A DNA stretch of 64,000 bases, taken from contig JAKZAP010000016.1 in NCBI GenBank assembly GCA_023053575.1, positions 18,370,030 to 18,434,029 of the forward strand, written 5' to 3'. The notes beneath the pieces are model-generated. The model saw only the letters and a list, made by a program, of their open reading frames with translations. It was not told where the DNA came from and made no database searches. Positions 11,385 through 21,639 of the stretch are shown here, one piece after another. Numbering within the stretch: position 1 is the first letter of the stretch; every line of letters begins with the position of its first letter. A program made the translations under genes and the position numbers. Source of the DNA: Branchinecta lynchi. Lineage: Eukaryota; Arthropoda; Branchiopoda; Anostraca; Branchinectidae.

Positions 11385-11690
11385 TTGCTATTTTCATGCA
11401 CTTGCTGTGTCCAAATCCTGTGCTGTCTCCTCAAATCCATCACAACCTCACTGAGGCTGTAGCTGATGGTTGAGTAAATAACTTTGCGTAATACGCAAAC
11501 GTTTTTTTTTTTTTTTTTTTTTATATTTGCCTGTTGATCTGTTTTATGCGATACGGCCTTGTTATGTCATAGTTGTCGTTTTATATTTTTGGCCAGTTAT
11601 GGAATGTGTTTACTATGTTTTTTCCATTCCGATTTCTGGATGAAGTAAATTATTTGAATTGACTTGAATTGAACTGTTCACATAAGCATA
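11385..11690 (+). mobile_element. Probable LINE 3' end
   Basis: A T run of about 20 at 11504 is followed by a noncoding stretch ending GAATTGACTTGAATTGAAC. Pentamer-like TTGAA tails are common at LINE 3' ends. No coding remnant was found, so the class is unsure. Confidence 0.4.
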
Positions 11691-11815
11691 CTTCTACTAT
11701 ACCGACTGGATGCGCTCATGCGACGCCGGGATTCCTAATTCCTTCTAAGAACATTATTGAGCAGCATTGAAGATTTAGCATATAATATCTCTTAGTTTTA
11801 AAACTGAAGTGGAAA

Positions 11816-11912
11816 GACAAATTAGTTTTACATCTTAGATTTAAATAAATTGAATTATTTTGACACCCGTTGGGGACTTTCGATTTGCCCACAGTAGTCT
11901 TCAGTAGGGATT
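11816..11912 (-). repeat. Fragment related to the F2 interior
   Basis: On the minus strand CCCTACTGAAGACTACTGTGG, AATAATTCAaTttAtTT and ATCTAAGATGTAAAA follow in the same order as at 31900-31985 in F2. No TTAA-bounded terminus is preserved here. Confidence 0.5.
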
Positions 11913-11999
11913 TTGAATCTGTGGATTAAACCGCGAAATTCAAACCGTCGACCGAACGTGATTTTTCAATCTGTAGTCAGTTATGGGAGTTATGGAAGA

Positions 12000-13055
12000 T
12001 TTCAGGCATTGCTCAATCCCTGATGGTAAAATCATCTCACAAAACTCCTCAGGGGCAAGGGTAACAACCAGAAGACTTGCCCTATCCAGGAAATCTTCCT
12101 GGGTTCTTCAACAAGAGCGCAGTCAATGGAAGAATTTTTATGAAGTCACATGGTCCTCTGGAATGATGATTGATGGGCTGACAGAACCTTTACAGGTTTG
12201 TAGAATACATTTATAGCGATTTTCTGTAAAGCATCTTCGAATAATACTGAAGAAATAGGATGAGCTAAAGAAGGACCTAAACTGATCACAAACTGGCTAG
12301 CAATCAACTAGTCCCCCCAAAAAAAATCAACAAAGAAACCAATGAAAATGGTTTTTTTTATAGGCCAAAGAATATACTGAAATAAAAGGCGAATATTTCG
12401 GAAGGACATCCGCCTCCCTTCTTCAGCGCAGACAGAAAATTTCGAGAAAAAGTACCAAAACGAGGATGAAGATCAACAGCCAAGAAAACTAAAACAAACC
12501 AAAAAAACAACAAGAAACCAAAGATTAAAATAAAATTGAAAGAATTAAAAGCCTAAAATAAAGACAGCGAGCCACTCACCAATACCTGCGACTAACAATT
12601 ATGATTGTTCTCGCTCCATACTTGCAAATAAGTCAAATGACTGCTGAAAGAAATTCATTCCACAGGCAAGCGACCGTGACGAGCAGCTCGGGCTGTTACG
12701 CAGGGTGTTACGTCATATTTCGTTTTATTTTAATAGCTGCTTGTCGTGTGCAAGCTCTTTTTGATCTGAGGGGATGAAGACTTGAATCAACTAGTCCTTA
12801 GCGAAGCGATGTCAAGTCATTGGCTGAATAAGTCACTTTTAATCCAAGTAAATTGCTCGTTCGAGGCTCCTCAAAAGTTGCAAAGAAGAAAGCCTTTATC
12901 CTTGTGCTTTCCAAAAAATGGCGAAAAAATAAATAAGTAGAATTAATGCCAAGCAGATACACTAAATAAGTGCAAATAAGTAGTATCACACACACGGTTG
13001 ATTTAAAATTAGTCGTTCGGCTTTACATAACCTATGAAGACTGAATCTGAATCAT
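12000..13055. other. No recognisable feature
   Basis: Contains a short open frame at 11983-12216 (77 codons) and A-rich stretches near 12300-12550. I recognise no domain, repeat or RNA. Confidence 0.35.
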
Positions 13056-13059
13056 ATCC

Positions 13060-13385
13060 TAATATACCTTGACAAACGATTCTGTATTTTCGAAGGAAAC
13101 TGACTGGCATCAACCTTCCTCTGCCTTGTGAACAAAAACCAAAGGGGAATGAAAAGCCATACAGCCTGGAACATTCTCAGCCTTAGATCCCATGCATTTA
13201 GCTAGCCTACCAAACTAATAGTCAATCGGGATAGCAATCCTTGAACTTCTTGCCTTCGCATATCCTGTTATTTTTGGAAATAGTTTACACCTTTTTTATA
13301 ATCTTGTTTGCGCACTTGTTCTTGCAAGTTGTTTCTTGTTGAAAGCTATAATCCTACACACTGCAACAAAGGGGTCTGTTCACGA
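13060..13385 (+). repeat. Direct repeat copy 1 (partner 13690-14260)
   Basis: Ordered matches with 13690-14260 include GAAACTGACTGGCAT / GAAAATGAACTGGCAT, ACAGCCTGGAACAT, AGCAATCCTTG, and AGCTATAATCCTACACnCTG. The partner is interrupted by a palindrome at 13778-13992. Either a segmental duplication or two copies of an unrecognised repeat. Confidence 0.65.
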
Positions 13386-13391
13386 TGACAG

Positions 13392-13625
13392 ATTTTTTAG
13401 AATTAGTCGTTTGGAGTTGTATGAAAAAGTAGCATGCAGTAGTAACTGTTGCCACTGCATGCTTCTACTAGGAAACTGGATGCTACTGCAGCAAAGTGGA
13501 TGCTATTGGATGCCACTACCTAGATTAACCCAGTCGGATGCATGTTAAATCAAAAGTATTCTATACTACTACATGTCAATACATGCAACTTATTCGTACA
13601 ACTACCATACAGCTACACAGTCAAA
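13392..13625. repeat. TAGTAG-rich dispersed repeat, copy T1
   Basis: Built from short imperfect iterations such as GCATGCAGTAGTAAC, TGCATGCTTCTACTAGG and CTGGATGCTACTG. Related blocks are at 15598-15850, 25484-25632 and 26545-26665, each close to a phrase like TACGAAAAAGTTGCA or its complement. Confidence 0.55.
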
Positions 13626-13689
13626 GAATTTTTCATCAGGTTGCCTTCAAAAATGAAACAGGCAAGCCTCAATGTACTTTGACGAGAAT

Positions 13690-14260
13690 GTCATTTCAGC
13701 TCTGAATTTCTGAAGAAAATGAACTGGCATGTACCTGCCTATACCATGTGAAAAGAGCAAAAAGGGAGACGCCAGACCATGCCTGAGTGCTAGGCGTCTG
13801 AGCACTGTACCTTGAAATTCATGCATGGTGCATGGATTTCAGCATACAGTGCTGAAACAGTGCACACATGAAAAAGCCGGTATTTATTGTGTAACGATAG
13901 AAATTGTGCTTTCTCATGTGTGCACTGTATGCTGAAATCCATGCACCATGCATGAATTTCAAGATACAGAAGCGTCTAGCACTCAGGCTAGACGTTTGAG
14001 CACCGTGACTGAAAAAGGGCTAGTGTTCTAGACTGAGACAGCCTGGAACATAGTCGGCCTTAGGTCCCTTGCAAACAGCCAGCGCATCAAGCAAATAATC
14101 AATCCCTCAGCAATCCTTGCACTTTTGCCTTCACAGACACTGCGAATTCTGGAGATAGCCTACACCATGCATATTCTATATTCTTGTTTGCATGCTTGTC
14201 TCATACTCTGCAGAGCCAGCTATAATCCTACACTCTGCAACTAAGGGTATGATGCTTTCC
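13690..14260 (+). repeat. Direct repeat copy 2, interrupted by a palindrome
   Basis: Partner of 13060-13385 (see there). The match is continuous before 13770 and after about 14030, so the intervening palindrome arrived later or the first copy lost it. Confidence 0.6.
13778..13992. repeat. Long palindrome with 85-98 bp arms
   Basis: Left arm 13778-13875 and right arm 13909-13992 share TTGAAATTCATGCATGGTGC, ATGGATTTCAGCATACAGTG and GTGCACACATGA in inverted order. The loop is about 33 bases. The arms begin CCTGAGTGCTAG. It could extrude as a cruciform or be a fold-back MITE. Confidence 0.75.
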
Positions 14261-14264
14261 TTTT

Positions 14265-15250
14265 GCAAATGAAACAGTAAGTGACCAGGTTTACCAACAA
14301 CTAACCAGTAAGCCGATAATGTACAAATAACTGTACAAACGGTACAACATGGATTACCTGGCTGAATCGCAACTCATGGGTACTACTGAATATTTTCTTG
14401 ATGAAACAAAAAACAGTAATTGCTTTGTAGTAGGCTATTAAAATGTACCTTACATATGTCAGGTTCTTTTGAAAAGAAAAAAAAAAATAGCAGTGGTTGG
14501 TTTACTAGGAGGTATTTAAGACTCAATCATACAAACAACAGGGGATGGATTTCTTATGTATGTCTTGTACCTTGCCGATTCCACACTCCCTGTTTACTGC
14601 TTGAGCCTTTCGGGTAGCATCTAAAAACTAAAAACTTCTCTTCTGAGAAACCATCTAGTCATACTTGTTGGGGAAGTCATATAAATGCTTGGATGAATTG
14701 TGATAACTAATTGGCTTGGAAATTCCATCCTTAAAACTATATCTATTTTAGATTGAAGTGCAGTCGTGCCTTGAGAAATTCAGAAAACCCTGCCGAGATC
14801 AACCCATAGTTACTACCACCCAGCAAACAAAGGACACAGATGACTAAAAGGCAATTATTCCCATGGACTTTTCTGCGTCTATAGAGGGCTTATGGTAATA
14901 GCTGGTTTGAATCCACTTGATGAAGAAGAGGATCACATTAGGTAGGTTTCTAGCTTTCTAGCTTTTCTAGGTTTCTAGCTTTTAAGTTGTAGATCTTGCA
15001 TTGGGATTTGTGACACAAGTATTTGGACTTTTTTCTAGGTATTTTGCGGGTGTGAGTAGTGGCACAAATAAAAGGGAAAATAGTCAAACAGACCAATACT
15101 ATACTAGAGACTTCTTGCCATGCATAAGACACCAAAAAAAAGGGTCCTAAGGTGCACTTCGGACAATTCATTCCCACTATTTCCGTCTCATCTGTTCGCG
15201 AGATCCTACACTTCATAAATTTATCTTATATCCGCCTTTAGGATTACGCT
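14265..15250. other. No recognisable feature
   Basis: A run of 10 A lies near 14480 and a TTTCTAGCTTTTCTAGG stutter near 14950. The short frames carry no recognisable domain. Confidence 0.35.
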
Positions 15251-15262
15251 CATTATCAAGCT

Positions 15263-15555
15263 CAGGGGCGTCACGTATGGGGGAGAGACGCCCCCCCCCT
15301 CCCACGCTGTCGGCTAGTCGGTAAAAAAAAATCCGTACAAACAGTCGATTTTTTCTTAATTTTTTTTCTTAAAAACAGTCGTTTTTTCGTATAAATAATA
15401 GATTTTTTCTTAAAAACAGTCGTCTTTCCTTGAAATCAGTCGATTTTTCGTCAAAACAGTTGTTCTTCTGCAAAAACAGTCGGTAAAAATGACCAGCCAG
15501 TTGGTAAAGGCCTTGCCCCCCCCCTCGCGCAACGTTTTGGCTAGTAACGCCTCTG
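15263..15555 (+). mobile_element. hAT MITE H6
   Basis: Starts CAGGGGCGTCACGTATGG and ends GTAACGCCTCTG. A perfect 8 bp duplication ATCAAGCT lies at 15255-15262 and 15556-15563. The interior is an imperfect tandem repeat of a roughly 25-30 bp unit (TTTTTCnTnAAAACAGTCG), about six copies, plus C runs next to both ends. H8 at 58305 is the same family in reverse orientation. Confidence 0.85.
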
Positions 15556-15597
15556 ATCAAGCTGTCCACGTGTGTTGTCTTTACATCCCGCTGAAAA

Positions 15598-15850
15598 ATT
15601 TGTAGCCTGCGTAGTTGTACGAAAAAGTTGCATCTAGTGATGTGTAATAGTAAAGAGTACTATCATTTAATGTGCCTCAGACTGGGCCAATTTTAAGTAG
15701 TAGTATCTACTAGCATCCGGTCTTGCTCTAGGAGCATCCAGTCTTGCTAATAGTAGCATGCAGTAGAATGCAGTAACACGGTAGCCTTTAAGTAGAAGCA
15801 TGTAGTAGCATCAGTTAGTACTCCATGCTACTTTTTCGTACATGCTCCTG
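15598..15850. repeat. TAGTAG-rich dispersed repeat, copy T2
   Basis: Begins TGTAGCCTGCGTAGTTGTAC and contains GTACGAAAAAGTTGC, ATCATTTAATGTGCCTCAG and many TAGTAGCATG iterations. The complement of its first half is at 26570-26660. Confidence 0.6.
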
Positions 15851-16006
15851 ATTGAGGTGTGAGTTTCAGTTCACCGTGAGCTAGATGTCTCTGACCTCAG
15901 AGGAACGCTGAAACATGTGGCAAAGAAGACAGAACGATAAAGATCAGAGGCCTCTAGATACGGGGTTCCTGCTTAAAAATCATCTGATTACAACACCGTC
16001 TAACCT

Positions 16007-16331
16007 TAGGGGCGTCATTTTGGTGGGCGCAGCTGCCCCCCCCTCCCGGCATTCCAAGGGGGCCCAGAGCTACAGTACCCACAAAAAAAGAGAACCTACT
16101 TGATAAAGTTCAAACCGAATAGAAACCTATATATATACTCCTATGCAAATATTTGTTTACATGAGCCGTCGTGAATAAGTTATTTATTTGCATTTCATTT
16201 CTTGTTAATCACAAAGTATTTTCGGTCTCGCTTATTTGTTTTACTTCAAATAAAGCAAAAGGGGCCCTTGGCGACTCCTGTGCCCCCCCCCCCCTCCCTG
16301 CCCTTTAGCTTTCAGCAAAATGACGTCTCTG
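16007..16331 (+). mobile_element. hAT MITE H7
   Basis: Ends are TAGGGGCGTCATTTTG and, read inward from the right, CAGAGACGTCATTTTG. Flanks TCTAACCT (15999-16006) and TCTAACCC (16332-16339) are an 8 bp duplication with one mismatch. C-rich tracts sit just inside each end as in H6. No ORF. Confidence 0.8.
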
Positions 16332-16689
16332 TCTAACCCTGTGGAGACTGGTTGAAGCAACTGATAATAGATAGGCCTTATAAGCGCTCCAAACTCTTTT
16401 CGAATACGGAGATTGACCTGCAATCCATCGCCATCTCTTGTATTGTTAGCAAACTTTCGGTCTGAATCAGCCCCACTAGATGGCAAACATTGAAGCGGCC
16501 AGGATGTAAAAAATCGTAGACGCTCGCTCAAGCATTCGCTGCCACACATTCTGCCCTTCAAGAATGTTGAAAGTTGTCGTCTGTCTGACAGTTCGAGAAT
16601 TAGATTGACTTTCAGTGATTAAGTCGTGCATTCGCGTCAATTCATTATGAAGCCATTTCATTAATTAAATCAACTGAATTATCCTGTTG

Positions 16690-17060
16690 TCTAGCCCATA
16701 ATTGAATGAATGAATGAATGAAGGGTTTATGACGCCCTGTGCAAGGGTATAATTATAGTAGGAAAAGGACAAAGAACTAAAAAATAATCACAAAACACTC
16801 AACAATATTTTCCAGAAAGTAGAGTACCAGTACTACATTTTTAACATAAGTAATTACTAATTTACTAATTTCTTGGACAGGTAAGTTTCCGGTCGGATAA
16901 CACAAATTAGAGGAGAGGTTTTCAAGCGTCAACAATGGGTCGGAAATTAGCAAACGGCGGATCAGGCAGCGGATAGGTAGAGCAGAAATATCAGAGATTT
17001 GAAGTATGTCGAGCGTAGTTTCGTCCCAAACTTTGTTGAAGTTTACAACAAAACACTACC
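16690..17060 (-). mobile_element. Probable LINE/SINE 3' part with CATT tail and an open frame
   Basis: On the minus strand a GGGCGTCATAAACCCTTCAT phrase leads into a (CATT)n tail, a typical non-LTR 3' end. Upstream, minus-strand 17050-16780 is open for about 90 codons without an ATG (for example KVWDETTLDILQISD, PTGNLPVQEISKLV). I do not recognise the protein. It may be the C-terminus of a LINE ORF or an exon. Confidence 0.4.
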
Positions 17061-17106
17061 GCAAGGGTAGTAATAATATTAGGTTTTTTGGTGTGTTTTT
17101 TTTATC

Positions 17107-17400
17107 AATGGATCAGTCCAGTTCAATTCAGTTTTATTAAATTGAAAATAAAGGAACAAAATAAATTTCGACCCCTACAAAGCTCCGTGGCCCGTTACAT
17201 AGTGGTTAATACCACAATAATTAACAAATGAACGAGCCTCAACTACTACAATAAAATAAAAAGAGAACAATTGAAGAATTTGTTTTATTTTTACTTACCG
17301 CTTCATCCTCGAAGTTCAACTCCAGGTTCATGCCGATCTCCCACAATCAGTAATTTTCAACAAATAAATAAATAAAAAAAAATAAAAAAAATACTCAAGC
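17107..17400 (-). mobile_element. Probable LINE 3' end (minus)
   Basis: The minus-strand end reads AATAAAACTGAATTGAACTGG, the same TTGAA-type tail as at 11670. The upstream stretch is AT-rich with no coding remnant. Confidence 0.4.
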
Positions 17401-17559
17401 CTAGCATCCAGGGACGTCGCCCTACCCTCATTATTGATCTTACCTATTTCAAAACACGATTATGATTATTGTTGTCCGTATCATGTCAAGGTTTATAGTA
17501 TGTATAGTAAACTGATATTAGTGTTTTGTTCCGATCTGTTGAAAGTTATAATTTGACGA

Positions 17560-17665
17560 ATTTGATTATTTTTATTTTATATAGCTTCATCTGTTGACTA
17601 AGTAAGTACGCTATTTGGCACTGTGCCACGATTTGTGCTTATGTTTTAAATAAATCAATCAATCA
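17560..17665 (+). mobile_element. Probable retroposon 3' end with AATC tail
   Basis: GCTATTTGGCACTGTGCCACG, a short hairpin, is followed by TTTTAAATAAATCAATCAATC. A tetranucleotide tail after a polyadenylation-like AATAAA is typical of non-LTR 3' ends. The body could not be assigned. Confidence 0.4.
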
Positions 17666-18002
17666 ATGTATGCGTCGAAGGTCCTTTTTCTGAGTATACT
17701 ACGTCAGCGAGGAAGTTAAATACGGTGCGCCCAAAAGGCAGTATATAACTTCCCAAGCCCAGGTCTGCTATACGTCGTACGGTTCGGCACAATTTTGCAG
17801 TAACCAGTCCTAATTCCGTTGGCGTCTGATCAACGGCTTTGTCACATCATTGTTTGCAAGTAACATTAAAGTTCTAAGTTGCACTTCTGAGAGGGTGTCT
17901 AACTCGGAAGGGAATCAAAGATTTCACACTAATTCGGCCATAGTTCGATTTAATGGCTATAATTTCTTTGTTCGTCTATATATTTATGCATAAGTAAGTT
18001 AA

Positions 18003-18105
18003 GTATTCCTTCAGTACAAGCTGACTGCAAATGATTTAGGATGGTCCCCCAAAGATTAAACATTTCTTCTAGAGGTGTTTCGGCCCTTCTTTAACTGACT
18101 GAACT
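18003..18105 (-). mobile_element. J-family fragment J3
   Basis: Starts TATTCCTTCAGTACAAGC then TGACTGCAAAT, the J terminus, and ends in the eroded GTTTCGGCCCTTCTT core. One arm only. Confidence 0.6.
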
Positions 18106-18109
18106 TGCA

Positions 18110-18830
18110 ATATAGGAATACTGCATTCCTGTTTGATTGAGATTATTACGAAGTAAAGCCTTCGCGTGTAGAGGTATTTAAAGCTAAAAATCGCAGTTTT
18201 TCTAGCTTGAACCGAGTTCTAAGCGTTAGCTGTGGACGGAAGCTTTACTTACCTACAAATATAAAAATCCAAAATTCCCCGACATACATCCAACCATTTT
18301 GAAGCAAACACTGAGAACTCGGGCCTTCGGTACCATCACCACGGTCGATCATTTCCAATTTTTTGCTTCATTAACATGGAAAAAGTCGACCATTTTTTTT
18401 CCACCAAAAGCCACAGTCCAAGGGTTCTACTTTTTTGTGGGATAGGCCCTGCAGGCTTTTCGAAGGAAATTATTCAAGCGGTAAACAAAGGAACCATGGG
18501 CACCGGTGCATAATGATAATTAGATCTAGCGATACTGTGGTTAGTTAGCATTACAAGACGTAATTTTGATTTATAGTTAAGCTTCACAAGAAAACGGGTT
18601 ATGATGATAATCACGGGAGCGTCAAGATACAAGGCAGAATTCATCGGGACAAATTAAAACTCAACACAAAAAACGGAACTGAAACAAATTAATAAGATGC
18701 AATTATCATGCTTTGCCAAGTGCGACACAACAACTCGGATCTATGCCATGGCTAAAATATAACCAGTCTGGAAGAGCACTTAACGGAGTCCAACCGAATC
18801 GAGTTCAAAATTTGGATCTTTTAGTCCTGG
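18110..18830. other. No recognisable feature
   Basis: No family member or coding signature seen. Confidence 0.35.
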
Positions 18831-18835
18831 TCTAG

Positions 18836-19438
18836 CCTTCGCCTTCTACCGAGAGGCTGACCACTCCCCGGTTACGGTGAAAACACGAACTCAGCGTATC
18901 TTCTTTCCCTGATATCGAACATCTAATCAACTTCAAATTACAAACTTATAACTAATTTTCCGGTTACAGCCGGATTCCGGGCGAAGTATATGTCCGGGCA
19001 AAAAATGATTGTCATACACGGTTTCAACATCTCTTCTTACCCCTAAATCGGATATGTAATCAACTACAAATACTTTTAACAAGTTTCCTGTTTTGGCCGG
19101 ATTCCGGCCGAACTACTTGTCCGGCACGACAATGATTTTCACCATCGTGTTCAGTATGTCTTCTTACCTCATAATCGACTCTTTCATTAGCTGTTAAAAA
19201 TATTTTGGTTGCCCCTTAATTTAAACCCCCTCCCCACCCCTAAATGTATGGTTAAAGAGCCCATCTACGAGTTCGATCTTACTCTTGACCCAAAGAATCC
19301 CCACACTAAGTTTCATCAAAATATCTCATTCCCTTCGAGAGTTATCGTGCTTACAGACGGACGGACAGACGGACGGACGGACAACTTTTGTGATGTCATA
19401 GGTATCCCTCCACTTACGTTTTGGGATCCTAAAAAGTT
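18836..19438 (+). mobile_element. G-family element G3 (5'-truncated)
   Basis: Three to four units of the 120 bp G repeat, then TTGCCCCTTAATTTAAACCC, the CTTCGAGAGTTATCGTGCTT block, a (GACG)n run at 19357-19382 and the end CTTACGTTTTGGGATCC. The left terminus is missing or eroded. Confidence 0.7.
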
Positions 19439-19462
19439 GTCAGGTTCGTACCGTTCCTGTTA

Positions 19463-20478
19463 TAACAAGACCAAAGGTTTCGATAGGATCCGAAAAATGT
19501 AATTTTTAATCCAGACAATTGGTCTTGTAAATATCCGGTCTTCGCCAGACTCCTTGGACATTTTTACTATTGAAATTTAGAAACAGAACAAGGCCAGTGT
19601 CTAATCATCTGAGAAATCTAAGTTCAGATCTGGTTCAGATACATATTCAGCATGTGTATTTACACCTATTCGTCATATCTGCTTTGACGAAACTGTATCA
19701 AACTTCCCTGCCCTATACTTCTGCCACATTTTCGGTTTCAGCCGAATTTTGGCCGAACTACTTGTCCGGCCAAAAAGTAAAGCTCAAAAACTAATTCAGC
19801 ACATCTCCTTACCCCCTATATCGAAACTCTAATCAACTTTAGGTAAAACTTTAACTTTTACGAGATTGTCCGGTTTCCACTGGATTCCGGGCTAACTATA
19901 TGTCCGGGTAGAAAATGATTCTCATGTACGGATTCAGCATGTCTTCTTACCCCTAAATCTTCATGATGCAACTTTTATTTTTAACAAATCTTTCGGTTCT
20001 GGCCGGATTCTGGACGAACTACTTTTGCGACAAGAAAATGATTTCCATATAAATGTTCAGCATGTCTTCTTACCCCTAAATTGAACACTAATCAACTTCT
20101 AGTACAACCTTTACTTTTAACAAATTTTCTGGTTTTGACCGGATTCTGGGCGAACTACTTGTCCGGCAAGAAAAGGATTTTCACCATCGTGTTCAGCATG
20201 TCTTCTTACCTCATAATCGACTGTTCTATTAGCTGTTAAAAATATTTTGGTTGCCCCTTAATTTAAACCCCCTCCCCACCCCTAAATGTAGGGTTACAGA
20301 GCCCATCTACGAATTCGACCTGTCCCTTGACCCAAAGAATCCTCGCACCAAGTATCATCAAAATATCTCATTCCCTTCGAGAGTGATCGTGCTCACAGAC
20401 GGGCGGACAGACAGAAAGACGGATAAGTTTTACGAAATAACAGGTATCACTCCACTTACGTTTTGGGATCCCAAAAAG
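19463..20478 (+). mobile_element. G-family element G4 (near full length)
   Basis: Starts AACAAGACCAAAGGTTTCG, has the ATCCAGACAATTGGTCTTG hairpin phrase, about five 120 bp units, the TTAATTTAAACCCCCTCC block and the terminal ACGTTTTGGGATCCCAAAAA. It follows G3 head to tail after 25 bp. Confidence 0.75.
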
Positions 20479-20479
20479 C

Positions 20480-21635
20480 GACGCATTCGAGCACGGCAGA
20501 ATACTCTACTACGGTAACCCCCGGTATCCCCTTTACTTCATAATAGTTACAACCGTTAGGCCACATGGTCTTGCTCCGCTTGGATTCTTCTTTTGAATTA
20601 TTTACGTACAACATACTATTTAAAACACATTAACTTAAGAAATCTCAAGCTAACTGCAGTATCGATTTCTGCCCCCAAAACAACAATACGACTGGGATGG
20701 AGCTACCTAGGGGTTATCAACTCCCTGGTACTTGCTGTAGGCCTATACCACTTCCTGGCATCGAAACCTAACACAGCCGGTCGGGCACCACGTCACCGAG
20801 CACTTGGTCAAGACGAAAAGGCTAGGCAACCCCTCGGGATGTACGGTACCAGTTCAAACAAGTGGTATCGAAGCCCCACATTCCTTTTAACGGATCAGTT
20901 AAGCTCTCGCCGACACTCCAGAGCTGTACTTCTCCAGTGATGTTTGTCCCAAATCCTCCAGGAAAATTCACCCTCCGCCCAAGAAATCAGAGTTCTCGAA
21001 AACAAGGTCATAAAGCGAATCAGACCATCTTTTTACTGGGGGAGGAGGGAGGCATTACTCAAAGCTGACAGGGAAGGACAATTGAGAATGGGGGAACCCT
21101 AGGGCATTAGAGGGACTCGGGTCATTGTTCTTTAGTTCGCCAGCTAGAACAGGCTAGCAGAGAGTAGGGAGTTCCGGCAGACATTGGAATAACATGAATA
21201 AAGATATAGTGCGTTAGAAACTCAGCTGAAAGTCAACTGAGGTTACAGCTTAAAGCCCGTGTCCATTCCTGGACTTGCCAGTCCCCATCGAACGTTAAAG
21301 CACCCCTCGCACTGTTTACAGTTCATTTTCCACAGTTTATTAATAACTGAACATTAATAGTTGAATTGAAGTAATAGGAAAATTGGTTAGAGACTCTGCA
21401 ATTAACAGTTAGTTTTAAAGAGAGAAACAACCCATCTTTAATCTGCTTTTCCACTCGCTGGTGGGAATGCCTAAGTGCTTAACGCGTAACTTACTCCTAC
21501 AAGTTTGGTACATGTTTGTCTCCGAGTCGAACTTGTTTCCTTTTTAAAGGTTCGCTGAGGAGTTAATCGTTTTCAATCATGGCAGACAGTTGCTGCATTC
21601 CAGTTAAAATCCATCTGAAGTAAAACAGATCAGAT
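20480..21635. other. No recognisable feature
   Basis: Open frames of 66-115 codons occur (for example 20593-20940), but I see no domain or repeat kinship in them. Confidence 0.35.
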
Positions 21636-21639
21636 CGTC

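Noticed and set aside
19350..19390. GACG repeats as a CRISPR-like array
   Set aside because: The 4 bp microsatellite sits at a fixed place in each G element; there are no repeat-spacer units.
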